A DNA stretch of 64,000 nt from an uncultured Bacteroidota bacterium (lineage in GTDB: Bacteria; Bacteroidota; Bacteroidia; UKL13-3). The stretch's first letter is position 1. The number at the start of each line of letters is the position of its first letter. Below the pieces are notes generated by a model. It ran no database searches. It was not told where the DNA came from and saw only the letters and a list, made by a program, of their open reading frames with translations. Shown piece by piece: positions 9,383-17,343 of this stretch. Where the stretch lies: positions 1-64,000 of the forward strand of contig CAIVZR010000090.1 of assembly GCA_903910445.1 (NCBI GenBank), written 5' to 3'. The position numbers and the translations under genes were made by a program.

Positions 9383-9430
9383 GTTGTTGTTGTGTGAATG
9401 CTTTAGCTAGTGTTTCTTCAACGGCCAAAT
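9383..9430 (+). repeat. 48-bp companion repeat, copy 1
   Basis: Aligned by hand without gaps to 58745-58792, 35 of 48 positions are identical; the ends are conserved (GTTGnTGTTGTGTG at the start, CAACGGnCAAAT at the end) and the middle is variable. Both copies lie just outside composite palindromic repeats. Confidence 0.55.
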
Positions 9431-9557
9431 GTTCGACGGAAAATTGCGCCCAGTTGTTGGTGACCCGCCGCACAACCTTACACACAATACGCAACAACGG
9501 CGGAAACAGGATTTGTTCCGGAAGTGAAGTAAAATAATTAGTTTAGCTAAACTCAAT

Positions 9558-10337
9558 TCAATTCAATCTCTTCAAATACTTTATCCAATTGCCATAGTTA
9601 ATGGTGCGGTTTTCAATGCCATTAAAAAATGGGGTTAGCTCCTGATAAAGCGATGACTCCACTTCTTCATAACTCATATTGCCCTGTTCTACCATGGCGG
9701 TGATATTACTCTGGGTGGTTAGATATAAAATTAATTCATCCAGCGTATAGGTGATGGGGTTTTTAAATTGTTCTTCTTTTTCGAGTTGAAAATAGAATCC
9801 TGCTAAATGATGATTCTTCCAATCATAGGTATTATTACGTTTAGGTGCAGGAAACTTTTTCAAGTACACCTCAGGGTACCAGGTACTAAATGCTTCCACA
9901 CCCATCATTTCGGAAATAAAAAAATTATCATAAAGCACCAACCATCCATCCGGTTTTAAAAGCCGGTTCGATTCAACCAAAAATTTATCGATATCAAACC
10001 AATGTACCCCTGAACAAACGGTGATGAGATCGAAGGTACTCGACTCAAATGGTTGACTTTCGGCAGGAGCAATTGCGTATGATATTTTTTCAGGCTCCAA
10101 TGCCCATTTTAGCATTTCTTCAGAAGTATCGGTGCCATATACCTTCTTGGCAATGGGGAGCAATGCCTGCGTTGACAAACCGGTGCCACAGGCAATATCT
10201 AATGCTTCCTCGAGTTTATCATCAAGTTTTAAATGATCCTTAATATACAATATTGAATTGTGATGAAAATAAGGGCGCCCTTTGGAATATCTTTCCGCGG
10301 CATTTTTATGAGCGAAGTGGTTGTTGGGAAGTGACAT
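9558..10337 (-). CDS. Class I SAM-dependent methyltransferase
   Basis: About 259 residues with a Rossmann-type methyltransferase core: motif I LDIACGTGLSTQALL (SAM binding), motif II acidic residue in VYGTDTSEEML, motif IV region FDLITVCSGVHWFD, and LKPDGWLVLYDN after it. The pattern matches the Methyltransf_11/25 group, whose members act on varied small molecules; the substrate cannot be told. ATG 10337 (SLPNNHFAHKNAAERY) is preferred because a start 21 nt upstream would be TTG with no family-like residues. It is last in a minus-strand series of independent small genes. Confidence 0.85.
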   Translation of the reverse strand: MSLPNNHFAHKNAAERYSKGRPYFHHNSILYIKDHLKLDDKLEEALDIACGTGLSTQALLPIAKKVYGTDTSEEMLKWALEPEKISYAIAPAESQPFESSTFDLITVCSGVHWFDIDKFLVESNRLLKPDGWLVLYDNFFISEMMGVEAFSTWYPEVYLKKFPAPKRNNTYDWKNHHLAGFYFQLEKEEQFKNPITYTLDELILYLTTQSNITAMVEQGNMSYEEVESSLYQELTPFFNGIENRTINYGNWIKYLKRLN

Positions 10338-10460
10338 AAGAGGGATAACTAAAGACAAGGCACAGATTCAAAATAATATTTTATTCCGATTGAAATTAAT
10401 AACTATTAAATATTTAGTTTTATAGTGAATTCTTTTGTTCAAATTTGTTAGACGCTTACT

Positions 10461-11156
10461 TTAACAAATTAATAATAACCTTGGTTCCCCTGGTTTTTCC
10501 TTAGGAGCGCGGTGAACACATGGCAGCACAGGACTTTCGGGATGATCGACGGCCAGCCTCCACATATTTCCTATTCCAAAATTAATGGGTTGTGCATCAG
10601 GTTGGGCTTGATAATGGAGGTCGTAGAAGTTTTCGATTATGAAGGCTTCAAACCCAGCATCATTGCCTTGATATAATTTTTTAAGTTCCTGGCGAATTTC
10701 AGGAATGAGTATTTTCTGAATGGCTTGAGTATTCGGAATCAATTCGCTTGCTGCTCCATAGTAAGTGCATAGGAGGGTATAAGTAGGAATAGGAGCACGA
10801 TCAACATGATAAGAATAAACATCGGTTGGGAACCCGGGATACTGATTATCCCGCTCATAATAATTAATTAAATTTAGCACAGGAGACGCCCCTTGCGCTT
10901 GCAATAATTGCAAATCGTTAAGTAAAATTTCACGAGCAAGTTGCCCTTGTTCACTAAGCTCCATGGCGTTGAGCATGGCTTCCTCTATGACCACAATACT
11001 TTCATCGATTGCTATCTTTTTTACAATCTCTGAAAAGGCTCCAACGAGTTTACGTTCCCAGCATACCGCATTCACCACTTCATGAAACGGGGTGATTACC
11101 AAATCACAGAAATTGCTAACATGATGAATTTGATTATTGGAGATGGCGGTGGTCAT
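10461..11156 (-). CDS. DUF1826-like protein, possible metal-dependent oxygenase fold
   Basis: 231 residues, soluble, no signal peptide. Conserved-looking segments are YSYHVDRAPIPTYTLLCTYY near the middle, GNMWRLAVD, and CVHRAPKEKPGEPRLLLIC at the end. An HxD pair, a later His and a closing Arg in this order resemble the DUF1826 family and a double-stranded beta-helix Fe(II) site. I infer an iron-dependent enzyme but cannot name a substrate. Flanking genes are on the same strand but more than 100 bp away, so it is probably transcribed alone. Confidence 0.5.
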   Translation of the reverse strand: MTTAISNNQIHHVSNFCDLVITPFHEVVNAVCWERKLVGAFSEIVKKIAIDESIVVIEEAMLNAMELSEQGQLAREILLNDLQLLQAQGASPVLNLINYYERDNQYPGFPTDVYSYHVDRAPIPTYTLLCTYYGAASELIPNTQAIQKILIPEIRQELKKLYQGNDAGFEAFIIENFYDLHYQAQPDAQPINFGIGNMWRLAVDHPESPVLPCVHRAPKEKPGEPRLLLIC

Positions 11157-11332
11157 GAGGGGAGAAAGCTATAATAAATTGTTGGCTAGTTTTATAGCAA
11201 CTTGGGTTGTTTACTTTTATTTGGGAATTTTTAATTTCAAAGATACAAATGACTTTAATCCCACAAAAGTAAGTTATTCAAACTTTTTCCTAAAGGCTAA
11301 CAACTAATAAAGAAAGGGAATGCGAGTTCTTG

Positions 11333-11872
11333 TTAATATTTTATACCTAGTAGTTTCCCTATTCCACCAAGTAGTTTAATGGCAAAATCTGGAGGATTTA
11401 TGGCGATGATATCATTTCGATATTTGTTCATCAAGACGCCTAGATACAATTTAGATTTTAGATCCATCTTAAATTTCTTTGTTCTGTTTTCCGTTACTTT
11501 ATCTAGAACCTTGCAGATATCTTCAAAATATTCTTCCATTTTCAGGGCAGGCTCATGGGTATTGTAAACCGATACTATATTCTTTGAAGGATTTCTAAAT
11601 GTATGTGATACGCCTGCTGGAACGGATAATTTATCGCCTTTTATCGCTTTTACCCACTTATCCTTAATATAGAACTCCATCTCTCCATCTAATATCTCGT
11701 AAGTTTCAATGGCATTTGGATGCGTATGAATTAACGGGTCTTTCATATTGCATCCTGGGTATAACTCCCAATGTAAATCTAAGGACTTCCCATTTGTTTG
11801 TTCACTGTTTTTCAGAACCGTGAATTTCATTCCTAATGGAGTCATGTCAAGTGTTTTAATTAATTCTGTCAT
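11333..11872 (-). CDS. Cupin-domain protein
   Basis: About 179 residues. A single cupin barrel spans about residues 15-105: motif 1 HTHPNAIETYEILDGEMEFY carries the metal ligands (two His, Glu), and motif 2 DKLSVPAGVSHTFRNPS the last His. The C-terminal 70 residues are basic and partly hydrophobic (FAIKLLGGIGKLLGIKY). ATG 11872 (MTELIKTLDMTP) is preferred over a TTG nine codons upstream that would add Asn-rich sequence. Function could be enzymatic or regulatory; the surroundings do not decide. Confidence 0.8.
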   Translation of the reverse strand: MTELIKTLDMTPLGMKFTVLKNSEQTNGKSLDLHWELYPGCNMKDPLIHTHPNAIETYEILDGEMEFYIKDKWVKAIKGDKLSVPAGVSHTFRNPSKNIVSVYNTHEPALKMEEYFEDICKVLDKVTENRTKKFKMDLKSKLYLGVLMNKYRNDIIAINPPDFAIKLLGGIGKLLGIKY

Positions 11873-11984
11873 ATTGTTATTGTTTAAAGGTTTTTTCAAC
11901 TAAGAAGCTACCGAATTGCCAGCCAAAATAATGTGAGTAGTTTTGCAATATTTCTCATTGATTTTTGAACAATAATATCAAAAA

Positions 11985-12392
11985 CTATTTCGCTTTGATT
12001 TTATTGCCCTTGGCTTCATGCGTTAGTTCTACCAAACCCAGGGCCTCCATTAAGGGTGGGATATACATGCCGAAACGCCCACGCAGTCCCTTCTTCATAC
12101 CATACCATCCACCCACAGGGTTTTTCTCCGAACGACCCCAGGCTTCGAAAGTGCCGTCCTTGGCGGGTTTCTGCTCATCGGCACTGCCCAGCTCCATCCA
12201 GTCGCCATGTTTTTTGAGCATGGCATGGGCATCGTTGAGGCAACGCAATTGATAGTGCAGGACAGTCTTTCCCACGGTGCATACCAAAATTTCTTCCCCA
12301 TCTTTTTCATCTACATGCATGGTGTACTCCGAACTAAGGGGTGGTGTTTTTAATAGTAAGGGTTTGTCTTTGGTGCCAATTTTATTTTTCAT
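11985..12392 (-). CDS. Conserved uncharacterised protein, 135 aa
   Basis: Soluble, basic, Trp- and Gly-rich. Distinctive segments include SSEYTMHVDEKDGEEILVC, KKHGDWMELGSADEQKPAKD and GRFGMYIPPLMEALGL. It looks like a conserved small bacterial family seen beside stress and detoxification genes, but I cannot name it with certainty. It starts 26 bp after the end of the DUF1624 gene, so the two may share a transcript. Confidence 0.65.
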   Translation of the reverse strand: MKNKIGTKDKPLLLKTPPLSSEYTMHVDEKDGEEILVCTVGKTVLHYQLRCLNDAHAMLKKHGDWMELGSADEQKPAKDGTFEAWGRSEKNPVGGWYGMKKGLRGRFGMYIPPLMEALGLVELTHEAKGNKIKAK

Positions 12393-12418
12393 GTTGCGAT
12401 TGAAATAAGAGTTTGAAT

Positions 12419-13591
12419 TTATAAATAACTAAGCCACCATTTTTCTTTGTGTGAAGATTTATATAAATCGAATTTACGACATAATGGATACAATATCAAA
12501 ATCACCACGATCCAAACCAAATACACCACCCACAAATCGAAGCCATAGCCTTGCAGCGTGGTCACCAGCGATACCCACGTAGGCAATATCATCGAATGCC
12601 ATCCAAAGCCCGTGAACTGCGCCAGGGCCATGGCAATGAGATGGATTAAATAGAGATGTAGTACATAGTAAAAGAAAGGCACCCTGCCAAAGGTGACGAA
12701 GAACTTCACCACCTTGCCTCTCCACGATTCGGAATTGGCTAAGAATAAAAACGCACCTCCTAAGGTCATCAAAAGGTATAATAATGATGGCGGATATTTA
12801 TTGGGATTCATAAACGACATCAGGGTTTGTATATGGGTATCGTAATGAATCCATGGGGTAGGATCTCCGTAAATATTGATGGTACGTATCGCCACAAAAA
12901 GAAGTAAGGCACCCATGCCAATGATATTAAATGTTTTGCGACGTTGCGTTGCTTCGTGTTTCTTATCATAAAACGAACCAAAATAATATCCCAGCGACAT
13001 CACCGCAATCCACGGAATGATAGGGTAGCCCACTGCCAAATGCGATTCGGTACCAATAGGGAAATAATTGAATTCGTGAAGTATGGCCCAGAAATAATTT
13101 CCATCGAAATGAACGTTATCGAGTAAGTTATGACTAGCAATCAATACCAAACTAAAAATTAAAATTGCTGTTCGTGGCAGATGAATTAAGGCCCCTAGCA
13201 CCACCATGCTTACACCCAAAACCCAAATCACCACTAAAGTTGGTGTACGGAATTGCCAGTCGAAATACCATGCGAAATTAATCACCGTAAGTTCTAGGAA
13301 CATGAGCCAGAGTCCGCGTTTGATAAGGAACCCAGACAACTCCGACCTAGTTTTTTTTCTTCCCATCAGGAAGGCACTTACCCCCGCGAGGAAACTAAAA
13401 ATGGGTGCACAAAAATGCGTGATCCATCGGGTGAGGTATGCAGCGATGGTGGTATGTGCCGGATCGGTAGGGTCGAAATAAAATGCCGATGCATGCACAT
13501 AATCACGGGTATGATCGAGTGCCATAATTACCATCACCAGACCTTTTAAAAGGTCGATGGATTCAATGCGTGTTGAAGATTCGGAGGTCAT
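12419..13591 (-). CDS. DUF1624 / heparan-acetyltransferase-like membrane protein
   Basis: 390 residues with about ten hydrophobic segments. The N-terminus (RIESIDLLKGLVMVIMALDHTRDYVH) is the signature of the DUF1624/YeiB-type acyltransferase superfamily: R-x-x-S-x-D-x-x-K/R-G followed by ALDH, where the His is thought to take part in transmembrane acyl transfer. CAPIFSFLAGVSAFL in the next helix is also typical. It would act in the inner membrane on an unknown, perhaps glycan, acceptor. The C-terminus is short and basic. Confidence 0.8.
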   Translation of the reverse strand: MTSESSTRIESIDLLKGLVMVIMALDHTRDYVHASAFYFDPTDPAHTTIAAYLTRWITHFCAPIFSFLAGVSAFLMGRKKTRSELSGFLIKRGLWLMFLELTVINFAWYFDWQFRTPTLVVIWVLGVSMVVLGALIHLPRTAILIFSLVLIASHNLLDNVHFDGNYFWAILHEFNYFPIGTESHLAVGYPIIPWIAVMSLGYYFGSFYDKKHEATQRRKTFNIIGMGALLLFVAIRTINIYGDPTPWIHYDTHIQTLMSFMNPNKYPPSLLYLLMTLGGAFLFLANSESWRGKVVKFFVTFGRVPFFYYVLHLYLIHLIAMALAQFTGFGWHSMILPTWVSLVTTLQGYGFDLWVVYLVWIVVILILYPLCRKFDLYKSSHKEKWWLSYL

Positions 13592-13629
13592 TAGGAATTG
13601 TTTTGAAAAGTGAAGATAGAATTATATTT

Positions 13630-14337
13630 CTAATCTCCTGAATATTTTCGAAAACGTATGGGATGCAAATTCATATTATTGAAAAACACAATTTGAATTT
13701 GATTTCGGTGACTGGTTTCCAGTTGCTGGGTCATGATGCCCACCTCTATTCGCATATTGCGGGGAAGCACATAACCAATGGCTCCATAAATTCTATTGCG
13801 ATCGAAAACGGGAGCCGTGGCATTCATGAAAATTTCGTTGTACATCGATAGATATATCGTATTGGCCGACATGCTTTGATGTGTAAGTGGAATATTGGCA
13901 GAAAGAAAATAACGAAAACGAACCTGAAATTTATCAGGTAGAAATCGTTCTTCGATGCGATAGCGATGGGTGAGATTGATACGACGAAAATTTTGTTTGG
14001 TGATGAACTGCTCGAAGATACGATGCTCATGGGAACCTATTTTATCGGATGAACTCGGGAGGTAGCGTTCGGAATATACATAGGCATAACCTAGGAGGAC
14101 ATTATTATTATTCTCTGATAAATTATAACCGAAGCCGGTGCGTAATACTAATTGTTGCAAGTCGCCAATGAGGTTATAGTTTCGGTATTGAATCTCATTA
14201 TGCCAGTTCCAGTGTCGGTTTATTCTTTGATTGCCAAAATAGATAAACCAGTTTCCGGTATTTGATTTCTGTGCGTTGCCATTTACCACAAATAAACATA
14301 GCAGGCTAAATAAACTTAGTCTTAAGCAAATTCTCAT
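13630..14337 (-). CDS. DUF2490 outer-membrane beta-barrel-like protein
   Basis: 235 residues with a signal peptide (LRLSLFSLLCLFVVNGNAQ). The mature part is built of alternating polar/aromatic strands: WFIYFGNQRINRHWNWHNEI, LVLRTGFGYNLSENNNNVLL, INLTHRYRIEERFL and RFRYFLSANIPL. This is the DUF2490 pattern, a family predicted to form beta-barrels. Function unknown. It starts 30 bp after the SRPBCC gene stop, but the neighbouring genes share no evident theme. Confidence 0.8.
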   Translation of the reverse strand: MRICLRLSLFSLLCLFVVNGNAQKSNTGNWFIYFGNQRINRHWNWHNEIQYRNYNLIGDLQQLVLRTGFGYNLSENNNNVLLGYAYVYSERYLPSSSDKIGSHEHRIFEQFITKQNFRRINLTHRYRIEERFLPDKFQVRFRYFLSANIPLTHQSMSANTIYLSMYNEIFMNATAPVFDRNRIYGAIGYVLPRNMRIEVGIMTQQLETSHRNQIQIVFFNNMNLHPIRFRKYSGD

Positions 14338-14367
14338 TTAAAATAATTTTGAAGTGAATTGATGAAA

Positions 14368-14802
14368 TTAAATCGTTGAATTGGACTTCTCTGCATAGCG
14401 TTTGAAATTGTCGAGGATTGCTTGCCAGCCGCCTCTTTGAAGCTCTTTGCTGTTCTCTGTCTCTGCATCGAAGGTCTCGGTGATTTCAGTACTTGATTCG
14501 TTACTCATAAATTCCACGCGTACCTTTCTGCCATCTTCTAAATGATAGGCAAGTAGTTTTTGATACACAATCTCATCATAAATTCCGATGAGGTCGAATC
14601 CGAAGCTGCCATCTTTTGCTTCCATGCGAGCGAAGTATTTGCCACCCACACGCAAATCGTTTTCTGCTTTGGGTGTATGCCAGTCGTCGGATGCAAAATT
14701 CCATTGGGTAATATGTTCGGGAAGTGTGAAATAATCCCATGCCTGCTCCAGCGAAGCATTCACGGTACATTGAACGGTGATAGATATATTTTGATTACTC
14801 AT
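14368..14802 (-). CDS. SRPBCC / AHSA1-family protein
   Basis: 144 residues, close to the family size. The N-terminal strand ISITVQCTVNASLEQAWDYF and the following TLPEHITQWNFASDDWHTPK match START-like AHSA1 domains; GGKYFARMEAKDG and EITETFDAETENS continue the helix-grip fold, and GWQAILDNFKRYAEK is the closing helix over the ligand cavity. These proteins bind hydrophobic ligands or act as accessory factors. It ends 30 bp upstream of the DUF2490 gene and begins 21 bp after the small membrane protein gene, so the three may be co-transcribed. Confidence 0.85.
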   Translation of the reverse strand: MSNQNISITVQCTVNASLEQAWDYFTLPEHITQWNFASDDWHTPKAENDLRVGGKYFARMEAKDGSFGFDLIGIYDEIVYQKLLAYHLEDGRKVRVEFMSNESSTEITETFDAETENSKELQRGGWQAILDNFKRYAEKSNSTI

Positions 14803-14823
14803 GATGATAAATTTATTTTATGT

Positions 14824-15243
14824 TTAGGAACGAATTTTTTTAGTGGCAATCCAGCCGCCCAAATAAGCCATGGGAATATATGCTCCAACAGCATCAAGGG
14901 CCGAGAACCATACCGGCGCAGGCAAAGTCATGATAGCCATGATGCCACCCACCAAATTAAATAGTCCGATTAATATGGCCAGTTTCATATTATTATTTGC
15001 AGCCATGAGTGCGGTGATTAATGCACCAGCAAAAGTACCAATCGCATGGGCTAAGAAGGGCATGATAAAATGTTTGGGTTCGAAGAGATGCATGGAAGCA
15101 ATCAGTCCTTCGGTGGTGGTAACATCGGCACCTGGTGGGGGAGGGATGATACTATCGCTGATGAGGATGACGCCCATATTGATGGCACCACCCACGATGA
15201 GGCCAATGACTACGGCGATAAAATTTTTAAGAATCGGATTCAT
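14824..15243 (-). CDS. Four-helix integral membrane protein, paralogue of 29785-30180
   Basis: 139 residues with four hydrophobic stretches: about 8-30, 62-82, 88-108 and 115-135. Charged residues are few. Topology, length and the segment order (KN-hydrophobic-GL near the start, a Pro-rich loop, then a helix ending in A-N/S-N/H before the third helix) resemble the gene at 29785-30180, so the two look like diverged members of one unnamed family. No motif suggests transport or catalysis. Confidence 0.65.
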   Translation of the reverse strand: MNPILKNFIAVVIGLIVGGAINMGVILISDSIIPPPPGADVTTTEGLIASMHLFEPKHFIMPFLAHAIGTFAGALITALMAANNNMKLAILIGLFNLVGGIMAIMTLPAPVWFSALDAVGAYIPMAYLGGWIATKKIRS

Positions 15244-15297
15244 GAATTGAATGATTAGAGAGTAAAAATAGAATTAATTATCCAAAATTAAAAGGCA

Positions 15298-16254
15298 TTA
15301 ACTTTTGATGATGACATTCCCGATTTTTTGTCCCGACTCCACATACCGATATGCCTCCACCATTTGTTCCAGGGTATACGAGCGGTCGATCACTGGCTTG
15401 AATTTCCCAGCGATGGCGAGGGATTGGAGGAAGTCGACATCGCTCTTATTAATACTTGGAATAGGGAAGAGCACCTTTTTCTTTTTGTATTTAGCAATCA
15501 TGGCGAGGAATACATTTTCTGAATTTTTTCCCAGCTCGGTGGAGATATAGATTCCATTTTCGGTTAGCACTTTTTTAGCTTGTCCGAAGGAGCTTTTACC
15601 CACGGCATCAAATATAAAATCGTAGCGTTGTTCTGAGTTCGAATAATCTTCTTTAGTATAATCGATGACACGATCGGCGCCCAGGGATTTCACCAAATCC
15701 ATATAGGGCGTGCTGCATATGGCAGTGACGTGTGTACCGAAATGTTTGAGCAATTGCACGGCAGCCGAGCCAATGGCACCCGTTGCACCGTAAACCAAAA
15801 TATTTTGTCCCGCTTGCACTTTTGCTGCGTGGATATCGCAGAGAGCGTAGTGGCTACCTTCGGTGAGTGCGGCAGCATCCTCAAACGTCCAGCCAGTGGG
15901 CATGAGGGCCATGGAGCCTAAAGCATCCATTGTCATGAATTCGGCATGTGCCCCAAAGGTTTTGTCGTTATAGCCAAAAACCTGATCCCCAATTTTGTAG
16001 TTGGTTACACCCGCTCCAAGTGCTTCGATGATACCAGCGAATTCGTTGCCTAAGGTTTTATTTTTGGGGCGAAAGAGTCCGCTAAAAAATCGTGAGATAA
16101 AATATTCAGCGCTTCGAAAGCCGCAGTCGGTGCGGTTCACCGTGCTTGCTTTTACGCGGATGAGCACCTCCCCGGGTTTAGGCGTGGGTATGGGGATGTC
16201 CATGAGTTTCACAATCTCTGGCGGACCGTATTGGGTATTGATGATGGCTTTCAT
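15298..16254 (-). CDS. MDR-family NAD(P)-dependent quinone oxidoreductase-like enzyme
   Basis: 318 residues from ATG 16254 (KAIINTQYGPPEIVKLMDIP), the usual beginning of medium-chain reductases; a longer frame to 16353 would add 33 unrelated residues. Catalytic-domain features are PKPGEVLIRVKASTVNRTD and LGNEFAGIIEALGAGV; the nucleotide-binding fold carries ILVYGATGAIGSAAVQLLKH (GxxGxxG-like) and a typical LGADRVIDYTKEDY. No structural or catalytic zinc cysteines are seen, so it belongs with zinc-free quinone or enone reductases. Its 5' side borders composite repeat B. Confidence 0.88.
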   Translation of the reverse strand: MKAIINTQYGPPEIVKLMDIPIPTPKPGEVLIRVKASTVNRTDCGFRSAEYFISRFFSGLFRPKNKTLGNEFAGIIEALGAGVTNYKIGDQVFGYNDKTFGAHAEFMTMDALGSMALMPTGWTFEDAAALTEGSHYALCDIHAAKVQAGQNILVYGATGAIGSAAVQLLKHFGTHVTAICSTPYMDLVKSLGADRVIDYTKEDYSNSEQRYDFIFDAVGKSSFGQAKKVLTENGIYISTELGKNSENVFLAMIAKYKKKKVLFPIPSINKSDVDFLQSLAIAGKFKPVIDRSYTLEQMVEAYRYVESGQKIGNVIIKS

Positions 16255-16662
16255 TGAGGTGGGATTAGATTTTGAATAGAGTGTAAAAATAGGATGTTCG
16301 AATGGAGGAAAAAAATCAGTGTGAGTGAGATGTGTGAGAGCGGAGGAATACAAGGGTGATTTATAATTTGAAATATGAATTATAAAGGGAGTTGGGCTTT
16401 CTAACGTACCTACGGCACGTCAACAGGGGAGCCACTATGCTACCCACCAAATGTCCCTAAGGGGACATGAATACAGTGTGAGTGTGGTGTGTGAGAGCGG
16501 AGAATACAAGGGCGATTTATAATTTGAAAATTGAATTATAGAGGATGCTGTATTATGTTCCTTAGGAACATCTGGTGGGTAGAAAAACCACGCCCCCCCG
16601 ACTGACGTTCCATAGGAACGTTTGACGAAGATGTTCAATAAAAAAAATGAATCAAAAAATAT
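16255..16662. other. Intergenic region holding composite repeat B
   Basis: 408 bp. Besides the full element at 16404-16621, a partial extra copy of the central segment lies at about 16318-16395 (GTGTGAGAGCGGAG, then AATACAAGGGTGATTTATAA). No coding frame is supported. Confidence 0.75.
16404..16621. repeat. Composite palindromic repeat, copy B
   Basis: Same architecture as copy A. Outer hairpin ACGTACCTACGGCACGT (16404-16420), box CTACCCACCAAATG (16440-16453), inner hairpin ATGTCCCTAAGGGGACAT (16451-16468), TG-rich tract, central TATAATT/AATTATA hairpin, inner hairpin ATGTTCCTTAGGAACAT (16555-16571), box CTGGTGGGTAG (16572-16582), outer hairpin ACGTTCCATAGGAACGT (16605-16621). The tract and central part run in the opposite direction to copy A. 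Confidence 0.85.
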
Positions 16663-17142
16663 TTACAATCCCCCTTTCTTCGATTCAATCAATTTTTTTA
16701 TGATCACAATTTGCCCGAGATGATAATGCGAATGCTCGATGATGCCCTGGATATTTCGATAATAGGTACCGTACTTTTCCTCAGAGAATATTTCCCATAA
16801 AACCGATTCCGGTAATTTCTCAATGAGGCTGGCCATCTCCTCCGCATGGGTATAATGCAATGCGAGCATCGCCTTCCATTCGGCTTCATTATTTATCGGA
16901 GGACAATCGAAACTAAATTTATCGTGGGCATCCAATGGCCCGCCACGCAATACTTTCAGCATGGCCTCCACAAAATAATTTATATGAAACGTGAGGGCCG
17001 CGATGGAATTAAATGTAGGAATCACCATGGTGGCATCCTCCCATGAAATGTTATCCAGATTGTCTTTGATATTGGAATATGTCCAGTTCGTTCCGAAACA
17101 TATTTCTCTAAAATGTTTGGCGAGTTGTTGAGATAGGTTCAT
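16663..17142 (-). CDS. DinB-like four-helix metalloprotein (1)
   Basis: 159 residues. The DinB/YfiT-like pattern of three metal-binding histidines is visible: TFHINYF in the second helix and EHSHYHLGQIVIIKK near the end. Many members are bacillithiol- or thiol-dependent transferases or stress proteins; the substrate is not predictable. ATG 17142 (NLSQQLAKHFREI) is chosen because a strong promoter ends 5 nt upstream of it; a longer frame starting at 17184 would place the promoter inside the gene. A second DinB-like gene lies at 22279-22785. Confidence 0.82.
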   Translation of the reverse strand: MNLSQQLAKHFREICFGTNWTYSNIKDNLDNISWEDATMVIPTFNSIAALTFHINYFVEAMLKVLRGGPLDAHDKFSFDCPPINNEAEWKAMLALHYTHAEEMASLIEKLPESVLWEIFSEEKYGTYYRNIQGIIEHSHYHLGQIVIIKKLIESKKGGL

Positions 17143-17147
17143 CGGTT

Positions 17148-17178
17148 CAAAGATAGCTGATGATTGATTTATGACAAA
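17148..17178 (-). promoter_or_regulatory. TTTG-N19-TATCTTTG promoter, leaderless DinB gene
   Basis: On the minus strand TTTG (17175-17178) is followed by exactly 19 nt and then TATCTTTG (17148-17155), a full match to the Bacteroidota vegetative promoter consensus. The start codon is 5 nt further on, so transcription should begin at or almost at the ATG. Confidence 0.75.
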
Positions 17179-17305
17179 AGACATACTACATATGACCTAA
17201 GACGGGGGAAAGAATCATTTGTGATATTTTACCTCAGATGACAATTTACATTACACGTTTTACCAATCACCACTCACTACTAAATACTAAATACTCAGTA
17301 CTCTC

Positions 17306-17334
17306 TACTTACCATTCACCATTCACCATTTACC
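17306..17334. repeat. ACCATTCACCATTCACC simple repeat
   Basis: Short tandem ACCATTC units beyond the 3' end of the CHAT gene. The reverse complement (GAATGGTGAATGGTGAG) occurs at 34762-34778. Nothing suggests a protein-coding role. Confidence 0.5.
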
Positions 17335-17343
17335 GCCCCCGCA

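Larger units (their letters stand above)
8720..9557. other. Convergent intergenic region filled with repeats
   Basis: 838 bp between the permease end and the methyltransferase end. It holds a degenerate half of the composite repeat (8884-8956), a full composite element (9076-9297), a 48-bp companion element (9383-9430) and two copies of CGCAACAACGGCGGA (9028-9042, 9490-9504). A 52-codon minus-strand frame at 8729-8887 (starting MDTIENYKSN) begins inside the degenerate repeat; it might be the stub of a gene but I cannot support it as coding. Confidence 0.7.

Noticed and set aside
17143-17184. Longer start for the first DinB-like gene
   Set aside because: The extension covers a perfect TTTG-N19-TATCTTTG promoter.
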